From assembly GCA_964530215.1 (NCBI GenBank), contig CAZHAJ010000071.1, forward strand, positions 1 to 9,515: a stretch of DNA of 9,515 nt. The letters are read 5' to 3'. Shown one piece after another: positions 1 through 6,572 of this stretch. The number at the start of each line of letters is the position of its first letter. The stretch's first letter is position 1. The notes under the pieces are model-generated. The model had not been told where the DNA came from. It did no database searches and worked only from the letters and a program-made list of their open reading frames with translations. Source of the stretch: JAAXTT01 sp964530215 (GTDB lineage: Bacteria > Bacillota > Desulfotomaculia > Desulfotomaculales > Desulfocucumaceae). The translations under genes were made by a program, and so were the position numbers.

Positions 1-1
1 G

Positions 2-1975
2 TTGGGTTATAAGGAAGCTGAACTCATAGGTTTCAACAGCCATAAACTATGGCATCACTCAAGGCCTGACGGGAGCCCTTTTCCTGAAAAGGATTGTCCC
101 ATTTACGCCGCACATAATGACGGCCTGGTGCATACCGCTGCGGATGAGGTTTTTTGGAGAAAAGATGGAAGCAGTTTTCCGGTTGAATATGTCAGTACTC
201 CCATAAGGGAAAGGGATAAGCTGGTGGGAGCGGTAATTACCTTCAACGATATCACCGGTCGCAAGCAGTCCGAGGAAAAGCTTTACGCGGCAAATCAAAA
301 ATTGACCGATATAATTGAATTTCTGCCCGATGCCACCTTTGTAATTGATGCCCAAAAAAGGGTGACGGCATGGAACCGGGCGATAGAGACAATGACCGGA
401 GTACAGAAAGAAGATATATTGGGGAAAGGCGACTATGCCTATGCGGTTCCCTTCTATGGAGTGAGGCGGCCCATTCTTATTGATTATATCTTCCCCAACA
501 AAGATTTAAGGCCCAGACACAGTATTAAAAAGGTGGGGCATAAACTATATTCAGAAATACAGGTAGCAAACCTTGGCGGAAAAAACAAGGTCTACTTATC
601 CGCCATGGTATCTCCGCTTTTTGACAGAAAAGGCAATGTGGTGGGAGCCATTCAAACCATTAGGGACATTACGGAAAGAAAGCAAATGGAAAAACGTCTA
701 CACTATCTTGCTACCCATGATTCCTTGACGGAAATAGCAAACAGGTATCTGCTGGAGGAGACATTGATAAATGCAGTGGCTAGGACAAAGCGGGGAAAAA
801 GCTCTGCACTGCTTCTTGTGGATATAGACAACTTAAAAACAATAAATGAGTCCCTGGGACATGCCATGGGAGAAAGTTTATTAATAAAAATTGTAAAAAT
901 AATAAAAAGCAACCTGCGGGAAGTAGATTTTATAGCTCGTCTGGGGGGCGACGAATTTGCAGTTCTCCTAAGTGATGTCAATGCGGGTGAGGCATCCACA
1001 GTGGCAAAAAAGCTACGCAAGGCAGTGGATGACAGAGAACTATATCTAGAAAAGGATAAAATCGTTAATGTAAGTATAAGCGTAGGTGTTGTAATGATAG
1101 ACGGCACTTTGGACCCTCAAAAACTCCTTGCTCAAGCAGATATAGCCCTTTATAAGGCTAAAGAGTTAGGCAAAAACAGGGTGTATTTTATTGCCCCCGA
1201 CGATGATCATGTAGAGAAAATTTCTGAAGACAACAAAACCATAGCTTTGGTGAAAAATGCCCTTAAAAACAACAGTTTTGTTCTGTATGCCCAGCCTGTG
1301 GTAAAGACAAGCAGCGGGGAAGTTGAATATTATGAGATTCTGGTGCGTCTAAAGGATAAACAGGGGAATCTTATTTCACCTAATAAATTCATTCCCGCTG
1401 CAGAACGCTACGGTTTAATGCCCAGAGTTGACGGCTGGATTATAGAGGCAGCCTTTAAGGTGCTGAGCAGGGACAAGCATCTGAATTATTCGGTAAATAT
1501 TTCAGGCTTGAGTCTTGGGGATGATGAACTTTTGGATTTTATTGAAAATAGCATAGCCATCAGCGGGATAAATCCCGGGCGTCTCTGCTTTGAGATAACA
1601 GAAACTGCAGCCATAAAAGACTTGATTCGTACCGAACAGTGGATCCGCAGGCTTAAAGATATGGGCTGTGAGTTTGCCTTGGATGATTTCGGAAAAGGAT
1701 TTTCCTCCTTTGAGTATCTAAGACTGCTATCTGTCGATTATTTAAAGATTGACGGCAGCTATATACGGGGTCTCACCGAAGACTCCACTTATGTGGATTT
1801 AGTCAGGGCAATGAACGCTATGGCCCATGTTTTGGGAATAAAGACAGTGGCGGAATTTGTGGAAAATGAAAAAATAATTAAATACTTAAGGGAGTTCAGA
1901 GTGGATTTCTGTCAGGGTTATTATATCGGTAAGCCCACCTTGCTGTATGAGGAGCATGTTAAAGAAATACTGTAA
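2..1975 (+). CDS. PAS-PAS-GGDEF-EAL cyclic-di-GMP turnover protein, 5' end missing
   Basis: This is a sensory enzyme expected both to make c-di-GMP from GTP and to hydrolyse it to pGpG, probably in the cytoplasm since no membrane segment is visible in the part present. The gene is cut by the window edge: the first codon is a Leu codon inside a typical PAS opening (LGYKEAELIG), not a start. Numbering from that codon, a partial PAS spans 1-90 and a second PAS spans 101-228. The GGDEF domain (229-395) has the metal Asp at D274, an inhibitory RxxD site at 306-309 and an intact GGDEF at 315-319. The EAL domain (412-655) has EILVR at 445-449 in place of EALLR, plus N499, E531, D561/D562, K582, E618 and Q638, the usual metal and catalytic set. 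Both activities therefore look possible; which one dominates cannot be told from sequence. It converges on the next gene with a 21-base gap. Confidence 0.95.
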   Translation: MGYKEAELIGFNSHKLWHHSRPDGSPFPEKDCPIYAAHNDGLVHTAADEVFWRKDGSSFPVEYVSTPIRERDKLVGAVITFNDITGRKQSEEKLYAANQKLTDIIEFLPDATFVIDAQKRVTAWNRAIETMTGVQKEDILGKGDYAYAVPFYGVRRPILIDYIFPNKDLRPRHSIKKVGHKLYSEIQVANLGGKNKVYLSAMVSPLFDRKGNVVGAIQTIRDITERKQMEKRLHYLATHDSLTEIANRYLLEETLINAVARTKRGKSSALLLVDIDNLKTINESLGHAMGESLLIKIVKIIKSNLREVDFIARLGGDEFAVLLSDVNAGEASTVAKKLRKAVDDRELYLEKDKIVNVSISVGVVMIDGTLDPQKLLAQADIALYKAKELGKNRVYFIAPDDDHVEKISEDNKTIALVKNALKNNSFVLYAQPVVKTSSGEVEYYEILVRLKDKQGNLISPNKFIPAAERYGLMPRVDGWIIEAAFKVLSRDKHLNYSVNISGLSLGDDELLDFIENSIAISGINPGRLCFEITETAAIKDLIRTEQWIRRLKDMGCEFALDDFGKGFSSFEYLRLLSVDYLKIDGSYIRGLTEDSTYVDLVRAMNAMAHVLGIKTVAEFVENEKIIKYLREFRVDFCQGYYIGKPTLLYEEHVKEIL

Positions 1976-1996
1976 AAAACAAGTTGCAGTCAGAGT

Positions 1997-3763
1997 TTAT
2001 CTGTTGCGCAGGATATAAAGAGCTTGGGACTGGGTCAGGGGCTTGTAGAATATATATCCTTGGATTCTATGGCATTTGTGCTTGGCAAGGAAATTAAGCT
2101 GTTCTTTATCCTCCACTCCTTCGGCTATAACCTTAAGTCCCACAGTGCGACCAATCCGGATAATCATATTGATTATTGAACGGCTGTATTTATCCATACT
2201 TATGGTATCAATAAAGGACTTATCAATCTTTATTGAGGTAATGGGGAGTTGATTAAGCTCACCCAGGGAGGAATAGCCCTTGCCAAAATCATCCAGCGAA
2301 ATCTTGACTCCCTCATTTTTTAGTTTTTCCAATTCAAATTGGATGCTGCTGTAGTTTTTTGTCAAAACTGACTCGGTAATCTCAATTTCCAGATGCTTAG
2401 GCTGCAGCTGCAAAAGCTGTAAGGTTTCCAGCACCTTTGTGGCAAATTCGTTTTGGAACAGTTGAATTTTAGAAATGTTTACCGAAATGGAAATATCGGT
2501 AAAACCGTGATTATGTATCTGCTTTAAAAATATACAGGCATTTTTTAACACCCACGCACCAATGGGAACTATTAGTTGAGTATCTTCGGCTATGGGTATA
2601 AATTCAGAAGGTGAAATCGGCCCGATTTCTTCATTATTCCATCGAAGCAAAGCTTCAAAACCATAGATCTTGCCGGTCTTTAGATCTATTTGGGGTTGGT
2701 AATGGATGTTGAATTCGTTGTTTTTCAAGGCAAAACGAAGATGCTTTTCGATGTTCATTCTTTTTTGCACATGCTGTTGCATCTCATCACTATAAATGAT
2801 ATATTTGTTTTTCCCGGATTTTTTAGCTTGATACATTGCAATATCGGCATATTTCAGCAGCTCGTCCACAGCGGCATTGGGCCTTAAGATTGAAATGCCG
2901 ATACTGGCTGTTACATACAAACGGATTCCATCTATTAAGAAGGGTTCTTCGAAGATTTGAATGTTTTCCAAGGCATATTTTTCTACATCCCCAATATCGT
3001 TAAAATTCTTTTGGAGGATAACAAACTCGTCACCGCCAAATCTAAAAAGCTGAAGGTTGCTGTCCAGCATTGAAGCAATTTTCCTGCTCACCGCCAGAAT
3101 TAATCTGTCTCCGAAAAGATGCCCCATGGTATCATTGATGTATTTAAAGTTATCCAGGTCAATAAAATGCAAGGATATTTTCTGTGTCCATTGATTGTCA
3201 GAAAAATTTGATAATACTCTGTACAGGGAGGCTCGATTTGGAAGATCGGTCATTTCATCATAATAGGCAAGATGTTGAAGTTTCTTTTGATAGCTCATTA
3301 GCTTTTCCCTTTGGCTTAAGATTTCATTAAACTGCTGCCTTAACTCTTCTTCTGAAGCAGCCAACTCTTCATTTTTTTGGGTAAGCTCTTTTTCCTTTAA
3401 AACCAAGCTGCTGATATCATGAAAAAGGGTGATGAAATACCCTTTTTTTGGCGAAAAGGCATTTATAACGAACCATTTTCCCAGGCCATCCGCATAGCTT
3501 TCAAAGGTGATGGACTTCTGCTGTAGCGCCACCTCACCATATATTTTTATCCAGTTGGTTTTTTCTTCTTTTATTCCGGGGATAACCTCGGTAACCTTTT
3601 TTCCCAGGATTTGCTCTTTTTTTAACCCAGTATAATTTTCAAAGGATGGGTTGATGTCCATGAACTGATAATCACAGGGCATTCCATGATTATCCAATAT
3701 AATTTTATGTAGAGCAAAAGCATCCATCATATTATTAATAATTGATTCTGCTGAAATGGCCAT
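1997..3763 (-). CDS. PAS-GGDEF-EAL cyclic-di-GMP turnover protein
   Basis: Predicted soluble bifunctional diguanylate cyclase/phosphodiesterase. Numbering from the longer start at 3769, a PAS domain lies at about 7-120 and a Gln/Glu-rich likely coiled coil at 120-165. The GGDEF domain (166-330) has D204, N212, D221 and an intact GGDEF at 245-249. The EAL domain (340-588) has EALLR at 372-376, N431, E463, D493/D494, K514, E550 and Q570, so both active sites look complete. The inhibitory RxxD position (236-239) reads DSNL, so product feedback through that site is not expected. Two in-frame ATGs lie close together. GGGAG (3770-3774) touches the first and is 6 bases from the second, so the start at 3763 (588 residues) is preferred. 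It is a clear paralogue of the gene at 4041-6266: hand alignment of about 119 residues of the EAL core gives roughly 64% identity. It lacks that gene's hemerythrin tail. Confidence 0.95.
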   Translation of the reverse strand: MAISAESIINNMMDAFALHKIILDNHGMPCDYQFMDINPSFENYTGLKKEQILGKKVTEVIPGIKEEKTNWIKIYGEVALQQKSITFESYADGLGKWFVINAFSPKKGYFITLFHDISSLVLKEKELTQKNEELAASEEELRQQFNEILSQREKLMSYQKKLQHLAYYDEMTDLPNRASLYRVLSNFSDNQWTQKISLHFIDLDNFKYINDTMGHLFGDRLILAVSRKIASMLDSNLQLFRFGGDEFVILQKNFNDIGDVEKYALENIQIFEEPFLIDGIRLYVTASIGISILRPNAAVDELLKYADIAMYQAKKSGKNKYIIYSDEMQQHVQKRMNIEKHLRFALKNNEFNIHYQPQIDLKTGKIYGFEALLRWNNEEIGPISPSEFIPIAEDTQLIVPIGAWVLKNACIFLKQIHNHGFTDISISVNISKIQLFQNEFATKVLETLQLLQLQPKHLEIEITESVLTKNYSSIQFELEKLKNEGVKISLDDFGKGYSSLGELNQLPITSIKIDKSFIDTISMDKYSRSIINMIIRIGRTVGLKVIAEGVEDKEQLNFLAKHKCHRIQGYIFYKPLTQSQALYILRNR

Positions 3764-3769
3764 ATGCAT

Positions 3770-3774
3770 CTCCC
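3770..3774 (-). promoter_or_regulatory. Ribosome binding site GGGAG deciding the start of the 1997-3763 gene
   Basis: On the minus strand GGGAG is followed directly by ATGCATATG. Zero spacing rules it out for the first ATG, while 6 bases suits the second, which supports the start at 3763 rather than 3769. Confidence 0.6.
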
Positions 3775-3797
3775 ATTTTCCGTCAATAATTTGTAAT

Positions 3798-3826
3798 ATT
3801 CTACTTTATATTACGAAATTAAACAA
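3798..3826 (-). promoter_or_regulatory. Candidate sigma-A promoter for the 1997-3763 PAS-GGDEF-EAL gene
   Basis: Read on the minus strand, TTGTTT (3826-3821) and TAGAAT (3803-3798) are separated by exactly 17 bases. The expected transcript start is near 3791, giving a leader of about 28 bases that contains the GGGAG ribosome site. The -10 matches consensus at five of six positions; the -35 is weaker. This would let the gene be expressed independently of the paralogue upstream. Confidence 0.5.
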
Positions 3827-3876
3827 TATATTCCAGTCATAAGCTAATAAATAGGGGTAGGTAACATATAATGACT

Positions 3877-3911
3877 AGGAATTCAGAATACAGAAGTCAG
3901 AATCCAGAATT
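3877..3911. repeat. Heptameric tandem repeat, CAGAANN type
   Basis: Four exact-period units begin at 3884, 3891, 3898 and 3905 (CAGAATA, CAGAAGT, CAGAATC, CAGAATT), preceded by a degenerate unit AGGAATT at 3877. Two more units in the same orientation occur at 4022-4035. The pattern is non-coding and resembles the short heptameric repeats dispersed between genes in some bacterial genomes. Whether it recurs in this genome cannot be seen here. Confidence 0.75.
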
Positions 3912-3920
3912 TTTAAAAAT
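3909..3920. repeat. 12-base perfect palindrome ATTTTTAAAAAT
   Basis: This AT-only palindrome directly follows the heptad repeats. It could be a protein-binding or bent-DNA site, or simply low-complexity spacer. With no GC pairs it would make a weak RNA hairpin. Confidence 0.35.
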
Positions 3921-3932
3921 CTAGAAATATAA

Positions 3933-3959
3933 ACCCCCGCTAATATCACTGAATGGGGT
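3933..3959 (-). terminator. Possible weak rho-independent terminator after the hemerythrin gene
   Basis: On the minus strand ACCCC (3959-3955) and GGGGT (3937-3933) can pair across a 17-base loop, and the run TTTATATTTCT follows. The GC-rich stem and following T-rich stretch suggest a terminator for transcription leaving the 4041-6266 gene about 80 bases upstream. The stem is only 5 bp, the loop is long and the T run is broken, so the call is tentative. Confidence 0.3.
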
Positions 3960-4021
3960 CTATACAAACAATTATCACAGAAACAGATAATAAATTCTGG
4001 GGTAAGAGATTGGGGGAAAGA

Positions 4022-4049
4022 CAGAAGACAGAATTATAAATTAATTCTG
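4022..4049. repeat. Heptad repeat units and perfect inverted repeat across a stop codon
   Basis: Two CAGAANN units occupy 4022-4035. CAGAATTA (4029-4036) and TAATTCTG (4042-4049) form a perfect 8-bp inverted repeat with a 5-base spacer. The right arm contains the last codons and stop (CAG AAT TAA, minus strand) of the hemerythrin-tailed gene. Only two GC pairs are present and no T tract follows, so it is not a convincing terminator. Confidence 0.55.
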
Positions 4050-6266
4050 GGTATCAGGAGGGGATAGTCTTTTTAGTTTCATATCTTCTTTGATAATATG
4101 ATCGGTTATCCATACAAATACGGTATCCAATATTGCCCTTAATGTTTTATTGTCAGTTAGGTCTATGCTACGTGTTTCAAAGTCCAAAATAGTTTCGGTA
4201 AAGCTATTATGCATATTTTTATGGCTCAGGTAATGAACATAATTATTTCGCACCATAAAATCCTCTTCCATTCTGAAGTGCTCCACAGTATATTTCTTTA
4301 GATCCAGCATTACATTTTGCACTTCTTTTAAGGGCAAAGGCTTGTTTGAGAAAACCATTTTTGAAATCACATTGATTATTTCGAAAATTTTTCTATGCTG
4401 GTTATCTATGTCTTCCACGCCTATGCTGTATCGGTTATCCCATACAAACTCTGCATAGTTTCTGTGTTTTAAAGAGGATGCATCCAGTAATCTCAGAACT
4501 CCCCTTTCGTGTAGCGGTTTGCTAAAGTGGTAACCCTGCATCAGGTGGCATTTATGGCGGATAAGAAAATCCTTTTGCGGTTGGTTTTCTACGCCCTCCG
4601 CCAGCACTTTCAGTCCCATGGTGCGTCCCACTTTGATAATCATAGACACAATGGCTTTACCTGTCCGATCTGTTTCGATGGCATCAATAAAGGATTTGTC
4701 AATTTTCATGGTGGTTATGGGCAACTGCTTTAATTCGCCCAAAGAAGAGTAGCCTTTGCCAAAATCGTCTAAGGCTATTTTTATTCCCATGTCCCTTAGT
4801 TTCTTTAACTTAACTTTAATGCTTTCATAGGATTCCATAAAGACAGATTCGGTGATTTCCAATTCAAGATGGTGGGGCTTTAATTGAGTAAACCCGAGCA
4901 ATGTGTCAACCTGCCGGATAAAACCTTCTTGGAGAAGCTGGGTTATAGAAATATTTACCGAGATTATTAGGTCGTTATATCCAAGATTGTGTAAATGTTT
5001 AAGAAAATAGCAGGCGTTTCTCAAAACCCATTCCCCAATGGAAATTATCAAATGGGTATCCTCTGCAACAGGTATAAATTCTGCAGGTGATACACTGCCC
5101 AGCTTGGGATTGTTCCATCTTATCAATGCTTCAAAACCTGAAATGGTACCTGTATTTAACTCTAGTTGGGGTTGGTAATAAAGGGTGAACTCGTTGTTTG
5201 CCAATGCCGAATGAAGATGCTTTTCTAAAATCATCCGGTTGTGCACCAAATTTTGCATATCTTTAGTGAAAATTATATATTTGTTTCTGCCAATTTTTTT
5301 TGCATGATACATTGCAATATCAGCAAACTGCAGCAGTTCATCTGGGTTGCTGCTATGTTCTGGATATAATGAGATTCCAAGGCTTATTGTGACAAATATC
5401 GAGCTGTCTTTAATAATGAAGGGTTTCTCAAAGGCTTGGATTATCCGGGCTGCATATTCCTTTATTTCGTGAGGGTTGGAATGATTTTCTCTTATAATTA
5501 TGAACTCATTAACGCTAAACCTAAAAAGCTGGGTATGAGAGTCCAGCAGTGAGCCAAGTCTTTCCGACACATTATAGAGCACTTGGTCTCCGAATAAGTG
5601 ACCCATGGTATCGTTGACATACTTTAAATTATATAAATCGATTAAAAAAACAGTCTTATTATTTTTATCTTGGGTTACAAGAGGTATTTTCTCATACAGC
5701 ATAGCTCGGTTGGGTAGTTTTGTAAGTCTGTCAAAATATACTGTGTGTTCAAGTTTCTCCTGATATTCCAGGAGCTTTTTTTGCTGAAGTTCTTTTGCTG
5801 CCAGCTCGTTTTTAAGCTCTGCCTGATATTTAATTAGTTTTTCCGAAGCTTCGATGAGATGCCTGTTCTTTTCCCTGAGTTCTACTTCAATTGACTTAAT
5901 ACTGCTGATATCGTTAAATACAGTAATAAAATACAATTTCTGGGGGGAGAAGGCATTCACCAAGTACCATTTATCTAAGGGTTTCGAATAACTTTCAAAG
6001 GACAAAGTTTTGCCGTTTAAAGCTACATCCCCATATATTTGCACCCAATCTGTTTCGTCTTCCAGTATGCCGGGTATTATTTCGCTTACCCTTCGTCCAA
6101 TAATATTTTCCCTTTTTAAACCGGTAAAAGATTCGAAAGCGGGATTTGCCTGAACAAACTCATAATCACAGGGTTGTTCCTTATCATCAAGAACAATCTT
6201 GTGCAGCGCGAAGGCATTAATCATGTTATCGATAATGGACTCGCAGAATTTTGCTGATAAAACCAT
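4041..6266 (-). CDS. PAS-degenerate GGDEF-EAL-hemerythrin protein, likely oxygen/redox-responsive c-di-GMP phosphodiesterase
   Basis: This 741-residue soluble protein probably degrades c-di-GMP in response to an iron-site ligand. PAS spans about 9-123, followed by a Lys/Glu-rich coiled coil at 124-175. The GGDEF-type domain (176-340) keeps D210, N218 and D227, but its signature is SVNEF at 251-255 and its RxxD position reads DSHT, so cyclase activity is unlikely; GTP binding may persist as allosteric control. The EAL domain (348-590) is intact: EALIR at 379-383, N438, E470, D500/D501, K521, E557 and Q577. A C-terminal hemerythrin domain (about 607-733) starts at W609 and shows all seven diiron ligands: H624, H663, E667, H682, H686, H723 and D728. 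Hemerythrins bind O2 at a diiron centre, and related domains sense O2, redox state or NO. The start ATG follows GGGTGA closely, and the N-terminus aligns with the paralogue at 1997-3763. Ligand and output remain inferred. Confidence 0.95.
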   Translation of the reverse strand: MVLSAKFCESIIDNMINAFALHKIVLDDKEQPCDYEFVQANPAFESFTGLKRENIIGRRVSEIIPGILEDETDWVQIYGDVALNGKTLSFESYSKPLDKWYLVNAFSPQKLYFITVFNDISSIKSIEVELREKNRHLIEASEKLIKYQAELKNELAAKELQQKKLLEYQEKLEHTVYFDRLTKLPNRAMLYEKIPLVTQDKNNKTVFLIDLYNLKYVNDTMGHLFGDQVLYNVSERLGSLLDSHTQLFRFSVNEFIIIRENHSNPHEIKEYAARIIQAFEKPFIIKDSSIFVTISLGISLYPEHSSNPDELLQFADIAMYHAKKIGRNKYIIFTKDMQNLVHNRMILEKHLHSALANNEFTLYYQPQLELNTGTISGFEALIRWNNPKLGSVSPAEFIPVAEDTHLIISIGEWVLRNACYFLKHLHNLGYNDLIISVNISITQLLQEGFIRQVDTLLGFTQLKPHHLELEITESVFMESYESIKVKLKKLRDMGIKIALDDFGKGYSSLGELKQLPITTMKIDKSFIDAIETDRTGKAIVSMIIKVGRTMGLKVLAEGVENQPQKDFLIRHKCHLMQGYHFSKPLHERGVLRLLDASSLKHRNYAEFVWDNRYSIGVEDIDNQHRKIFEIINVISKMVFSNKPLPLKEVQNVMLDLKKYTVEHFRMEEDFMVRNNYVHYLSHKNMHNSFTETILDFETRSIDLTDNKTLRAILDTVFVWITDHIIKEDMKLKRLSPPDTQN

Positions 6267-6302
6267 GTTTCACCCATATCCAATTAGTATTTATTTCCTA
6301 TT

Positions 6303-6331
6303 ATTTTATACATTAAGACTTTATTCCGCAA
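6303..6331 (-). promoter_or_regulatory. Candidate sigma-A promoter for the hemerythrin-tailed gene
   Basis: On the minus strand TTGCGG (6331-6326) and TAAAAT (6308-6303) are 17 bases apart. The -10 lies 36 bases from the ATG, close to the 34 bases seen at the paralogue's promoter. An alternative is TTGACT (6351-6346), a better -35, whose -10 17 bases downstream is poor (CGGAAT). The choice between them is uncertain. Confidence 0.35.
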
Positions 6332-6340
6332 TAGAAGATA

Positions 6341-6352
6341 TTTTTAGTCAAA
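6341..6352. repeat. Direct repeat copy 1, TTTTTAGTCAAA
   Basis: Identical 12-base copies lie at 6341-6352 and 6483-6494, 142 bases apart in the divergent control region. Read on the minus strand this copy contains the TTGACT -35-like hexamer facing the hemerythrin gene. Possible operator, or AT-rich coincidence. Confidence 0.4.
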
Positions 6353-6428
6353 ATTCTGCTTAAATAAATAGGTTTATGGAGAAATGGAGCAATAATTTGT
6401 TAAAAGAAGGCAATAAATGTTCCTGCAG

Positions 6429-6455
6429 GGAGGAAGTTTCGCCAAAAACTAGAAT
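6429..6455 (+). promoter_or_regulatory. Sigma-H-like promoter upstream of cheW
   Basis: GGAGGAAGT (6429-6437) and GAAT (6452-6455) fit the Bacillus sigma-H pattern RnAGGAwWW, N11-12, RnnGAAT. The AGGA-to-GAAT distance is 21 bases, as expected. Mismatches are G at one W position and C at the R before GAAT. Transcription would start near 6463, leaving a leader of about 110 bases that includes the hairpin at 6513-6545. The -35 half overlaps the palindrome CCTGCAGG by one base and can also pair as TTCCT/AGGAA (6420-6435). Confidence 0.4.
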
Positions 6456-6479
6456 AACATAGTTAGGTTTTTGTTTTAT

Positions 6480-6509
6480 TTGTTTTTAGTCAAAGAAAAT
6501 TAATATAAA
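6480..6509 (+). promoter_or_regulatory. Weak sigma-A-like promoter upstream of cheW
   Basis: TTGTTT (6480-6485) and TATAAA (6504-6509) are 18 bases apart. The second copy of the TTTTTAGTCAAA repeat (6483-6494) overlaps the -35 and spacer, so a protein binding that repeat could affect it. The surrounding sequence is AT-rich, so chance matches are likely. Confidence 0.25.
6483..6494. repeat. Direct repeat copy 2, TTTTTAGTCAAA
   Basis: Exact second copy of the 12-base sequence at 6341-6352. It lies within the weak sigma-A-like promoter candidate of the chemotaxis operon. Confidence 0.4.
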
Positions 6510-6512
6510 TTG

Positions 6513-6545
6513 CTGTCAGCTTGCCTATACGGAGAAGCTGAGCAG
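6513..6545 (+). promoter_or_regulatory. Leader hairpin upstream of cheW
   Basis: CTGTCAGCTT (6513-6522) pairs with AAGCTGA-g-CAG (6535-6545), giving 10 pairs with one bulged G. Inside the loop CC (6524-6525) can pair with GG (6531-6532) around TATAC. No T tract follows, so it is not an intrinsic terminator. It ends 14 bases before the cheW ribosome site and may affect mRNA stability, translation or processing. Confidence 0.4.
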
Positions 6546-6559
6546 ACATATTTATCTTT

Positions 6560-6563
6560 GGAG
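6560..6563 (+). promoter_or_regulatory. cheW: cheW ribosome binding site GGAG
   Basis: GGAG is 9 bases before the ATG at 6573. It selects that start over a TTG at 6510, which would add 21 residues that do not resemble CheW and are read through the leader hairpin. Confidence 0.7.
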
Positions 6564-6572
6564 TGTGATTGT

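Larger units (their letters stand above)
6267..6572. other. Divergent intergenic region between the c-di-GMP gene and the chemotaxis operon
   Basis: This AT-rich 306-base stretch contains no convincing gene. It holds candidate promoters for both directions, a 12-base direct repeat (TTTTTAGTCAAA), the 8-base palindrome CCTGCAGG at 6422-6429 and a hairpin at 6513-6545. No c-di-GMP, cobalamin or other riboswitch consensus was recognised. It is the shared control region for two oppositely oriented signalling units. Confidence 0.6.

Noticed and set aside
2..4. TTG as the start of the first GGDEF-EAL gene
   Set aside because: The reading frame is open to the window edge and the first residues (LGYKEAELIG) are the interior of a PAS domain, so the gene is truncated and TTG encodes Leu.
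1976..1996. Bidirectional terminator between the convergent genes
   Set aside because: The gap is 21 bases and shows only ACTG/CAGT pairing with no T tract in either direction.
1976..2010. Remnant of a hemerythrin tail after the shorter paralogue
   Set aside because: The frame stops right at the end of the EAL domain and the adjacent sequence is the end of the convergent gene, so no remnant can exist there.
3770..4040. c-di-GMP riboswitch or mobile element in the spacer between the paralogues
   Set aside because: No GEMM-like conserved core, no transposase fragment and no target-site duplication can be seen; only short repeats and promoter-like sequence.
6376..6462. 28-codon ORF starting ATG GAG AAA TGG in the divergent region
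   Set aside because: No credible ribosome site, no recognisable motif, and it overlaps the sigma-H-like promoter; it fits chance.
6510..6572. Longer cheW starting at TTG 6510
   Set aside because: The extra residues do not look like CheW, no good ribosome site precedes the TTG, and the ATG at 6573 has GGAG at 9 bases.
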